DNA of 9,976 nt from Deferribacteres bacterium (GTDB lineage: Bacteria > Nitrospirota > Thermodesulfovibrionia > UBA6902). Positions 1-5,050 of this stretch are shown here, piece by piece; within the stretch, counting starts at the first letter, position 1, and every line of letters begins with the position of its first letter. The notes under the pieces were generated by a model. The model ran no database searches, was not told where the DNA came from, and worked only from the letters and a program-made list of their open reading frames with translations. Position numbers and translations under genes: made by a program. The stretch is from assembly GCA_013152795.1 (NCBI GenBank), contig JAADFS010000012.1, forward strand, positions 1 to 9,976. The letters are read 5' to 3'.

Positions 1-19
1 TCTTTTCTTCTTCAGTCAC
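1..19 (-). CDS. Start of a minus-strand gene cut by the window edge
   Basis: Only six codons are visible, beginning with GTG at 19-17 and reading V-T-E-E-E-K before the left edge. The start is chosen because a purine-rich ribosome binding site (GGGAG, with AGGAAG just before it) ends six bases upstream, and a good promoter lies a further 20-30 bases upstream (TTGACA at 78-73, TGTAAA at 56-51). The spacing of promoter, binding site and start codon is coherent, which is the main support. Nothing can be said about function. A downstream ATG outside the window could be the true start instead. Confidence 0.4.
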
Positions 20-50
20 CGGTTTCTCCCTTCCTGAATTTTAATCCAAA

Positions 51-78
51 TTTACACCCTTTGCCTGTGTTGTGTCAA
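51..78 (-). promoter_or_regulatory. Sigma70-type promoter for the left-edge gene
   Basis: On the minus strand a perfect -35 box TTGACA (78-73) is followed by a 16-base spacer and TGTAAA (56-51), which matches four of six bases of the -10 consensus. Transcription would begin near 44, giving a leader of about 25 bases before the GTG at 19. A short inverted repeat (ATAAT at 78-82, ATTAT at 89-93) touches the upstream edge of the -35 box and could be a regulator site; this last point is speculative. Confidence 0.5.
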
Positions 79-96
79 TAATCCGGCTATTATCGG

Positions 97-172
97 GGTG
101 TGCGGGTTGCGAGTTGCGGGTTCAAAGTTGAAGGTATAGGGTGCAGGGGGCAGTTGTCAGGGTGCAGAATGA
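97..172 (-). repeat. Inverted fragment of the intergenic repeat
   Basis: This stretch is the reverse complement of part of the repeat at 756-981. Bases 138-170 match 889-921 perfectly over 33 bases in inverted orientation. The similarity continues, with a small insertion, through the GCGGGTTCAAAGTT block (117-130, against 935-922) and more weakly to about 97. It lies between the small-gene cassette and the left-edge gene. It contains only the GCACCCTG/TTCAAAG part of the element; the hairpin part and the stop-adjacent end are missing. Confidence 0.8.
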
Positions 173-252
173 AGGAAAATTACAGAAAGCCTCCTAAAAG
201 TTTTTATCGAAATTCAAGAAATCACTGCTGACACTTGTCCTCGTGCAGCGGC

Positions 253-474
253 TTAGGCTGCAATTAATTCTAGTTTTTCTTTTGTCTCAGCAGGAAGGCG
301 TACAGGTGCAAAATAATCTGAAGGATATAAATAATCTTCACCGGATTCATCTATAACTCGTATCTGATGATGTTTTTCTGCTGCCTTATCCGGCAATACC
401 TCATATAGCTTCTTCGTCTCCAATGATGCTTCATATCCACGATTGTTGACACAAACCATAAAATGTTTTTTCAT
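253..474 (-). CDS. Small conserved protein of unknown function (73 aa), second gene of a pair
   Basis: A complete 73-residue reading frame with a strong ribosome binding site (AGGAGG at 484-479, four bases before the ATG at 474). It starts 10 bases after the stop of the 76-residue gene, so the two are almost certainly co-transcribed, and its ribosome binding site directly abuts that stop codon. The protein is soluble, with no signal peptide or membrane segment. The central block IDESGEDYLYP (residues 41-51) followed by F-x-PVxLP resembles small conserved hypothetical proteins I have seen in diverse bacteria; the pattern suggests a compact beta-rich fold, but I cannot name a function. A toxin-antitoxin-like role is possible from the pairing alone and is unsupported otherwise. 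A short GCAGC/GCTGC inverted repeat (245-261) overlaps the stop codon, without a T-run. Confidence 0.8.
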   Translation of the reverse strand: MKKHFMVCVNNRGYEASLETKKLYEVLPDKAAEKHHQIRVIDESGEDYLYPSDYFAPVRLPAETKEKLELIAA

Positions 475-478
475 AAGT

Positions 479-484
479 CCTCCT
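479..484 (-). promoter_or_regulatory. Ribosome binding site of the 73-aa gene
   Basis: AGGAGG on the minus strand, directly adjoining the TAA of the upstream gene (487-485) and four bases from the ATG. This supports both the chosen start and translational linkage of the pair. Confidence 0.75.
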
Positions 485-715
485 TTATAAATATCTCTTG
501 ATTTTCATTTCTTTTTTCCCTATCCCATGTCCTTCATACCAATGCACTTCAGCATCAACAACAGCACCATCTTTTAATTTCACCCGACATTTTCCTTTTA
601 ATTTTCTCCAGTTTGTTTTGCCATACATTTTGTTTAACCGATTCAAGTTCTTAATTCCATGTCTAATAGCAATTGTTTCTACTTCCCGTATTTTTCCGAT
701 TACCTTGAAGTACAT
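485..715 (-). CDS. Small conserved basic protein of unknown function (76 aa), first gene of a pair
   Basis: A complete 76-residue frame beginning MYFKVIGKIREVET and ending in a characteristic block HWYEGHGIGKKEMKIKRYL (residues 58-76). It is rich in Lys and Arg with few acidic residues, has no signal peptide or membrane segment, and contains a YGKxxWRKLKG segment in the middle (residues 31-41). I recognise the general pattern as a small conserved hypothetical family with the closing HWYExHGIGxKExKIK motif, but not a function; the basic charge would suit nucleic-acid binding, which is inference. The ATG has no visible Shine-Dalgarno sequence; an in-frame TGA lies about 20 bases upstream, so the start cannot move far. 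It is followed after 10 bases by the 73-aa gene, forming a two-gene cassette flanked by inverted repeat copies. Confidence 0.8.
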   Translation of the reverse strand: MYFKVIGKIREVETIAIRHGIKNLNRLNKMYGKTNWRKLKGKCRVKLKDGAVVDAEVHWYEGHGIGKKEMKIKRYL

Positions 716-755
716 AGTTAATTTTAACAGATTTCATGAAAATACTATAAACCTT

Positions 756-981
756 ACAGTGGCATAAAAACATCGCCTGCAGGGCAGGAGTGCCTACCGG
801 AAAAGCTTTACCTGCGATTCCTTCAGGGATAACAGCTCAGCTCCCTCCCCCTGACCCCCTCCCGATAGGGGAAGGGAGGACTTGTTTTATTCTGCACCCT
901 GACAACTGCCCCCTGCACCCTTAACTTTGAACCCGCAAATCACAACCCGGCACTCTCACGCCCGTTTGTGCAACATTAAGG
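756..981 (-). repeat. Full copy 1 of a ~220-base intergenic repeat
   Basis: Aligns over its whole length with 4832-5050. Shared blocks in order on the plus strand are CAGTGGCAT (757-765), a decayed CCTGC/GCAGG hairpin (about 776-800), GCGATTCCTTCAGGG (814-828), a C-rich/G-rich hairpin (841-878), ACTTGTTT (880-887), TCTGCACCCTG (891-901), CCCTGCACCCTTAACT (911-926), TTTGAAC and GCAACATTAAG (970-980). The last block ends one base before the TAA of the membrane-protein gene. Stem 841-852 pairs with 867-878 with one mismatch. No coding frame in it is convincing. It may act as a transcription end or RNA-stability element; that is inference. Confidence 0.85.
841..878. terminator. Strong C-rich/G-rich hairpin inside repeat copy 1
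   Basis: CTCCCTCCCCCT (841-852) can pair with AGGGGAAGGGAG (867-878), eleven of twelve positions matching, around a 14-base loop. It lies about 100 bases past the stop of the minus-strand membrane-protein gene. There is no T-run on the minus-strand exit side, so it is not a textbook intrinsic terminator; on the plus side TTGTTTTATT follows. Its role as a terminator or 3' end protector is inferred. Confidence 0.4.
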
Positions 982-1692
982 TTATGCCTTTTGGCTCAAC
1001 TGCCTGTATATGTTAAATTGATAAGCCAGGGGAAAAACCATAGAAAACGGTATACCAAATAGTGGGACAAGCAGGCTTATGAAACCCGTATTGAGCTTAG
1101 AAACACTAAAAATGACATAGTAGAAAACTGCCATGAGGCAGATCAAAATGAGATATTTAAAAGTAAGTGACCAAAAACAACCTTCGGTCAATTTTTTACT
1201 TTTCGATAGCGCACTAAATCCTCTTTTGTTCTCTAAAACTAAAACGGACAGTGACTGGCTGTACCTTATACTTAAATAAATTCCAGGGATGATAAAGAAC
1301 AAAAGTCCGAGAATCACAATAAAAATATTAAACAAGAAAACCAAAAGAAATGGGAATAAACGCCTGAACCCCTCTATAAAAACATTATCAATGGATGATT
1401 TACCGGGAACATCGAAACTGTAAAACACGCCTATCAGAATAGCAAGAAGGACAGATATTAAACTTGCCGCCAGAAACAAAGTTATTAAAGCTTCAACTAC
1501 TGGATAAAACGTCAGCCCTCGGCTTTTGAAAATCTTCTCCAGTATACCTCCTTCCAGAAAAAACACATAATATACAAATCCATATATGCTTGTCAGAACA
1601 TATATAGCCATGAACGGCAGAAGCCTATCGTATATTTTTTCTTTATCTACGGTTAAGTTCCAGGTGTTCTTTATCAGTTCAAAGATTGACAT
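982..1692 (-). CDS. Small multi-pass integral membrane protein of unknown function (236 aa)
   Basis: The protein is strongly hydrophobic with about five or six predicted membrane segments: near residues 25-46, 62-92 (long, possibly two), 111-140, 176-197 and 203-228. A short amphipathic N-terminus (FELIKNTWNL) precedes them. The segment PGIYL (136-140), then E154 and the stretch GFSALSKSKKLTEG (158-171), follows the pattern of YciC/DUF975/GPDPase-membrane-domain-like proteins, poorly characterised membrane proteins sometimes linked to export or envelope functions. I use that only as a resemblance. No enzyme motif is visible. No clear Shine-Dalgarno precedes the ATG. The gene is AT-rich and stands alone: 245 bases from its upstream neighbour, and its stop codon is followed directly by repeat copy 1, which gives a second in-frame TAA one codon later. 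Confidence 0.75.
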   Translation of the reverse strand: MSIFELIKNTWNLTVDKEKIYDRLLPFMAIYVLTSIYGFVYYVFFLEGGILEKIFKSRGLTFYPVVEALITLFLAASLISVLLAILIGVFYSFDVPGKSSIDNVFIEGFRRLFPFLLVFLFNIFIVILGLLFFIIPGIYLSIRYSQSLSVLVLENKRGFSALSKSKKLTEGCFWSLTFKYLILICLMAVFYYVIFSVSKLNTGFISLLVPLFGIPFSMVFPLAYQFNIYRQLSQKA

Positions 1693-1937
1693 TATTGTTT
1701 ATTCTGACTCACATCATACATGTGCATATGTGGTCATTGGCATCTTACCTCATGATTCCGAAAAGGATCGGAATCAGACGTATAGAATATGCCTTGCAGC
1801 CGTTGATTGTGCAACTAAGTCAGAACCTGTTCCTTATCGTCTCGCTTCGCTTGACCGATTTTCTCCGAAAATCCGTAACGGGTGAGTCTTTGCCCTTGAC
1901 ATACGGAGGCCTTATAAGTGTTATAAAATACTTAAAC
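1693..1937. other. Intergenic spacer with two hairpins and a possible antisense promoter
   Basis: No gene is supported here. Two perfect inverted repeats are visible: TGATTCCG/CGGAATCA (1753-1760 with 1769-1776) and GATTTTC/GAAAATC (1857-1863 with 1867-1873, three-base loop). On the minus strand TTGCAC, a 17-base spacer and CATATT (about 1817-1789) make a weak promoter candidate for the membrane-protein gene. On the plus strand a perfect TTGACA (1896-1901) faces the end of the HEPN gene. The stretch is more GC-rich than both neighbours and may hold the remains of older sequence, but I recognise none. Confidence 0.4.
1896..1924 (+). promoter_or_regulatory. Possible promoter antisense to the HEPN gene
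   Basis: TTGACA (1896-1901), 17 bases, then TGTTAT (1919-1924; four of six consensus bases), with an alternative TATAAA at 1922-1927. Transcription would start near 1931 and run into the 3' end of the minus-strand HEPN gene, with no convincing plus-strand frame behind it. AT-rich DNA makes chance matches common, so this is weak. Confidence 0.25.
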
Positions 1938-2573
1938 TTATTTATGGTACTTAGCCAATGCTCCCTGATAGAAAGCCTCAATAAAATTATTGACAATATC
2001 TAAAATTTTTATCGATACTGCTTTGTCAACAACAATAGAATTATCTACTATCTTTGGTAATCCATGACGTTTAGAAAATGCCTTAATAGTATTAGCTTTC
2101 CCAAAGTTTAAAATAGAACCAAGATTATGAACAAGACAATTACGGATTTCTAATACACCTTTTATATCTTCCCAAGCCTCATTAGAAATTGATAAATCAA
2201 CTTTAGCAATATGTTCACAGTATTTCTTGAACCGTTCTATAAAAGAGCCCGATAAATCTTTGTGAGTAAGACCGAGGTTTTCCACTTTCTTTAAATCTTG
2301 ACAAAATCCAGTTAATTCATTTTCGAGAAAAATAACTGCCGATATAACAAAGCCAACGTGTAGAAGTTCCGGAAAATGATTAGATAATAAATCTGATTTG
2401 TCATCTGCAATGCATTTCAATGATAAAGACAAATCTTCGTGTTTGCCCTTACAAGATTTAACACTTTGGGCAAGGGAATCATCCATATGAAGAATATACT
2501 CTTTTAATAAATCAATTTGAATAGATTTATCTACAGAGTTACCCAAAAATAGGATATGAGGTTTTATTGTCAT
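1938..2573 (-). CDS. HEPN-motif protein (211 aa), possible RNase or nucleic-acid-binding protein
   Basis: An AT-rich gene for a mostly alpha-helical soluble protein. The C-terminal half carries R-N-C-L-V-H (residues 144-149), which fits the R-N-x3-H signature of HEPN domains; in active members the Arg and His cut RNA, usually as a dimer. The preceding helix (WEDIKGVLEIRNC) and an earlier conserved-looking helix with FLENEL (82-87) match the layout of stand-alone HEPN-like hypothetical proteins often found in defence or toxin-antitoxin settings. No nucleotidyltransferase (MNT) partner gene adjoins it, so it looks like an orphan. The ATG at 2573 has no ribosome binding site of its own, but a short leader frame with a perfect one ends exactly before it (see that entry). 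Role as an active ribonuclease is inference; the family also has inactive members. Confidence 0.7.
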   Translation of the reverse strand: MTIKPHILFLGNSVDKSIQIDLLKEYILHMDDSLAQSVKSCKGKHEDLSLSLKCIADDKSDLLSNHFPELLHVGFVISAVIFLENELTGFCQDLKKVENLGLTHKDLSGSFIERFKKYCEHIAKVDLSISNEAWEDIKGVLEIRNCLVHNLGSILNFGKANTIKAFSKRHGLPKIVDNSIVVDKAVSIKILDIVNNFIEAFYQGALAKYHK

Positions 2574-2618
2574 TTATTTTTTATAACGCGGCAGTTGAGC
2601 GGTGCCCCGGATGGGCAC
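2574..2618 (-). CDS. Putative 14-codon leader frame coupled to the HEPN gene
   Basis: On the minus strand GTG at 2618 opens a frame encoding VPIRGTAQLPRYKK, whose TAA (2576-2574) immediately precedes the ATG of the HEPN gene with no base between. The leader and the HEPN gene are therefore in the same frame, separated by one stop codon. A perfect AGGAGGTG (2633-2626) sits seven bases before the GTG, whereas no binding site lies before the HEPN ATG. The GTG lies in a hairpin arm (GTGCCC/GGGCAC). It may be a leader for translational coupling, or the start of an originally longer HEPN gene broken by a nonsense codon. Translation of so short a frame cannot be proved from sequence. Confidence 0.4.
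   Translation of the reverse strand: MPIRGTAQLPRYKK
2602..2618 (-). promoter_or_regulatory. Hairpin covering the leader start codon
   Basis: GTGCCC (2602-2607 on the plus strand) and GGGCAC (2613-2618) form a perfect six-base stem with a five-base loop. On the minus-strand transcript the 5' arm contains the leader GTG. A second, bulged hairpin lies just upstream: GGTT plus CCCGC (2634-2637, 2641-2645) pairing with GCGGG plus AACC (2657-2665). Together they frame the AGGAGGTG ribosome binding site at 2626-2633. Regulation by folding is inferred. Confidence 0.35.
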
Positions 2619-2755
2619 TCGTCTCCACCTCCTGGTTCTCCCCGCAGCGTAGCGAAGCGGGAACCAAATAATTATACAATCTTCAAATATTCACGATAGT
2701 GTAACCGAATTTTTCAGAAACTGACAAGAATTTTTTGATGTTACAGACCGTTAAA

Positions 2756-2787
2756 TCGGCTACCATGCATTTTGTAATGATAGCCGA
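2756..2787 (-). terminator. Hairpin after the glycosyltransferase gene, possible terminator
   Basis: TCGGCTA (2756-2762) pairs with TAGCCGA (2781-2787), and the stem extends to 11 pairs if the one irregular position is read on the minus strand, where it becomes a G-U wobble rather than a mismatch. That asymmetry favours function in a minus-strand transcript. It lies about 30 bases past the TGA of the glycosyltransferase gene. The T-run after it on the minus strand is only TTT, so termination would be weak. Confidence 0.45.
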
Positions 2788-2815
2788 AAATAAGGGAAGG
2801 GGGGAGTTTTATCGT

Positions 2816-4810
2816 TCATTCCCCTTTCACAACCTTCATTATCATGTAGTTGTCGTCAGCATATACGTCCTTCAGCTTTTCTTTGGCGCCCAGCCACCGG
2901 AAACTTGCGAGAAGCTTCTTCCTCTTCTCGACCCACCGGCCCTCCGTTGAATTCCTCTTGATCACTACATAGGTCGCGTTGTTCTTCTCAAGCTCTTTCA
3001 GCCATGCCTTGTATGTGTCCGCCCTGATATAGATTATCCTGTTTGAGAAATTGCTGTTCCACAGCGGCGTGAGAAACAGGGGGTCGAATGTATACGCGAG
3101 GGTGTCCCCCTCCCGTACATTATTGCTTATCCACGTCCAGTATCCGTATTCCTGCCGCGCGTGCACGTCGATGTTAAAGGGCGCAAGCCTCGCGATCGTG
3201 CGCTCCCGGGGGGGCAGTTGGATGAATTCCCTGATCTTTTCCGGCATTATGCAGGGCGAGTTTGCGGTAAGAAACGTGTAGCACACAAGCAGCAGCGCGG
3301 CCGCCTTCAGGATTTTCGCCCTCCTGCTGAAGTAATCAAGCGTCATGCCGAATGACAGGGGGCCGAGCGCAACGATGTAGATGACGTATCTCGTATACCA
3401 GTTTCTCGGGTAAATGACAAATGTGAAGACAAGGATCGCGCTTACGAACAGGAAACCGTATTCTTCCCTTTTCACGGCATGTAAAACGGCAAGGGCCGCG
3501 GCCGGCAGGAACAGGATGAACCACATGGGCCCGAATCCGCTCAGCCGCGAATCATAAAGATAATACGGCACCCTCTCCAGCCATACGTAGAACAGCCTTC
3601 CAAGGGGCGTCAGCTTTGTAATGACTTCCGGCGCCGGGTCTATTATCCCCTTGAACAGGCCTTTGAATATCGTGACATTCATGACGGAGATGTCCGTCGT
3701 ATACAGGGGGTTGTTGTACACCACCCAGTTCTTTATATACCAGTAGCCCCCCCACAAAAGGGCGGGGAGGATAAACAGCACCAGATAGGGCATTAGTGCC
3801 TTTTTCGCAAAAGACAGGGGACGCAGGGGCCCTCCGTACTGTTTGACGTGTTTTACGGCCTCCTGAATGATGATCGCGATCGACAATACTGCGACAAACA
3901 GGGGCCCGGAGCCCTTTGTGCCGAGCAGTATGCCGGTCGCCACGCCGGAGATAAGGACTGGTACCTTTTCCACCTTGCCGGTATTGCCGGCACGGTATCC
4001 CGGCATGCCGTACATCAGGAAGTTTATGGCGGCAAGAAACAGGACGGCCACAGGGACATCCACGTAATTCGACACACTCAGCAGGAGTATCACGGGAGTG
4101 AAGAAGAAAAGCAGGGAGGCCCAGATTGCATGATTCTCCCGCATGCCGAGTTTAACGGCCATGCCGTAGATTATGAGCATACCCGCGAGGGTAAGGACCA
4201 GGGGGCTTAAATCCACAAGGGTTGAGCTTTTCAGGAATATGACGTTCCAGACAAAGAAGAGCTCCATGTTCTGGGGCAGGACATTGACGACGATATCGAT
4301 AAACGAATAAGCGGGATTTACCTGTATGGCGCCGTTTTGCAGTGTATACCCCACGGACGGAAGATGCACCCAGAGCGAGTCCCACGTATATGACGGAAAG
4401 AGGTATCCCAGAAAGACCATCCAGCAGAGCATGATGACAAAGAGACTGAAGACACACAGCAGTGCCCTGTCGCCGGTGATGATTTTCAATATCCGCACCG
4501 CCTCATCCACTGCCTCGGCAAATACTGACCTCAGCAGCCCCCCTGCATGCCGCCGCAGGGCCGCAGCCAGCACACCTGATGATATGAGGACATTAAGCGT
4601 AAAGAGCGGGCCTGCAAAGAGCTGCCTGAACACTACGCCGAGCACCAGCTCTGTGGCGATTATCTGGGCCAGTCCGGCTATAAAGGCGCCTGTCACCCTG
4701 TCGGCAAAGAGCAGGCGGTCTCTTTCTCTGAACAGGAGCAGGTACCATGAAGAAAACAGCAGGAGATTAACCGCCAGATACATCGCCGTGTTTAAAAGAG
4801 TTATATCCAT
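2816..4810 (-). CDS. GT39/PMT-like (GT-C fold) membrane glycosyltransferase
   Basis: A 664-residue polytopic membrane protein that probably transfers a sugar from a polyprenyl-phosphate donor on the periplasmic side. Evidence is family pattern: about a dozen hydrophobic segments up to residue ~510; a first periplasmic loop with YTWDSLWVHLP (141-151), where D144 is in the place of the GT-C catalytic Asp; N-Y-V-D-V-P (248-253) as the second acidic motif; GTKGSG (297-302); W-Y-I-K-N-W-x3-NNPLY (357-370), close to the N-x-GNP-x-Y-P signature of GT39 relatives; and R474-Y before a late membrane segment. The last ~150 residues form a soluble periplasmic tail. The acceptor (lipid, protein or glycan) cannot be told. 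The gene stands alone between spacers; no Shine-Dalgarno is visible before the ATG at 4810, and a later in-frame ATG (codon 10) has none either. Confidence 0.8.
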   Translation of the reverse strand: MDITLLNTAMYLAVNLLLFSSWYLLLFRERDRLLFADRVTGAFIAGLAQIIATELVLGVVFRQLFAGPLFTLNVLISSGVLAAALRRHAGGLLRSVFAEAVDEAVRILKIITGDRALLCVFSLFVIMLCWMVFLGYLFPSYTWDSLWVHLPSVGYTLQNGAIQVNPAYSFIDIVVNVLPQNMELFFVWNVIFLKSSTLVDLSPLVLTLAGMLIIYGMAVKLGMRENHAIWASLLFFFTPVILLLSVSNYVDVPVAVLFLAAINFLMYGMPGYRAGNTGKVEKVPVLISGVATGILLGTKGSGPLFVAVLSIAIIIQEAVKHVKQYGGPLRPLSFAKKALMPYLVLFILPALLWGGYWYIKNWVVYNNPLYTTDISVMNVTIFKGLFKGIIDPAPEVITKLTPLGRLFYVWLERVPYYLYDSRLSGFGPMWFILFLPAAALAVLHAVKREEYGFLFVSAILVFTFVIYPRNWYTRYVIYIVALGPLSFGMTLDYFSRRAKILKAAALLLVCYTFLTANSPCIMPEKIREFIQLPPRERTIARLAPFNIDVHARQEYGYWTWISNNVREGDTLAYTFDPLFLTPLWNSNFSNRIIYIRADTYKAWLKELEKNNATYVVIKRNSTEGRWVEKRKKLLASFRWLGAKEKLKDVYADDNYMIMKVVKGE

Positions 4811-4853
4811 TTGTTTACAACTTGTATCTTATCAGTGGCATTTGAAGGTATCA

Positions 4854-4877
4854 CCGGCAGGCAGGAGAGCCTGCCGG
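4854..4877. repeat. Perfect nine-base hairpin in repeat copy 2
   Basis: CCGGCAGGC and GCCTGCCGG are exact inverted repeats around AGGAGA. The matching place in copy 1 (about 776-800) is partly decayed, so copy 2 is the better representative. It could fold in RNA from either strand; no T-run follows it. Confidence 0.7.
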
Positions 4878-4931
4878 CGAAAACCTTACCAGCGATTCCT
4901 TCAGGGGTAACAGGGCACCCCCTCCCCCTAA

Positions 4932-4954
4932 CCCCCTCCCGCCAGGGGAGGGGG
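4932..4954. terminator. C-rich/G-rich hairpin in repeat copy 2, possible 3' end of the pump mRNA
   Basis: A nine-base perfect stem with loop GCCAG, about 100 bases past the pump's stop codon. Stems of this C5-T-C3 type are common in bacterial intergenic repeats. There is no T-run on the minus-strand exit side. The terminator or stability role is inferred. Confidence 0.4.
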
Positions 4955-5050
4955 GACTTGTTTCTTTCTGCACCCTGTCCCCTGCACCCTTAACTCAGAA
5001 CTCAGAACTTTGAACTTTGTTCCCCCCAACCCGCTTATGCAACATTAAGA

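Larger units (their letters stand above)
4832..5050 (-). repeat. Full copy 2 of the ~220-base intergenic repeat
   Basis: Direct copy of the element at 756-981, better preserved. On the plus strand: CAGTGGCAT (4833-4841); a perfect nine-base hairpin CCGGCAGGC/GCCTGCCGG (4854-4862 with 4869-4877, six-base loop); GCGATTCCTTCAGGG (4892-4906); a second hairpin CCCCCTCCC/GGGAGGGGG (4932-4940 with 4946-4954, five-base loop); TCTGCACCCTG (4967-4977); CCCTGCACCCTTAACT; a short stuttering run of CAGAACT/TTGAACT units (about 4992-5019); and GCAACATTAAG (5039-5049), which ends one base before the TAA of the RND pump gene. Blocks keep nearly the same spacing as in copy 1 (offsets differ by two bases between 814 and 894). 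No coding content is supported. Confidence 0.85.

Noticed and set aside
138..921. CRISPR-like array from the repeated GCACCCTG and TTCAAAG words
   Set aside because: Units are irregular, not evenly spaced, lie in opposite orientations, and no unique spacers of equal length separate them; no cas genes are present.
1738..1900. Remnant of a transposase or other gene between the HEPN and membrane-protein genes
   Set aside because: Translations in all frames near here show no recognisable motif; only hairpins can be supported.
1843..2659. Terminal inverted repeats around the HEPN gene (CGCTTCGCT at 1843 against AGCGAAGCG at 2651)
   Set aside because: Only nine bases match and the word is common in low-complexity GC/CG stretches; no target duplication was seen, so an insertion element is not supported.
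4811..4993. Plus-strand 60-codon frame inside repeat copy 2
   Set aside because: It is wholly repeat sequence, ends in a Pro-rich run from the C-rich hairpin, and is not preserved in copy 1.
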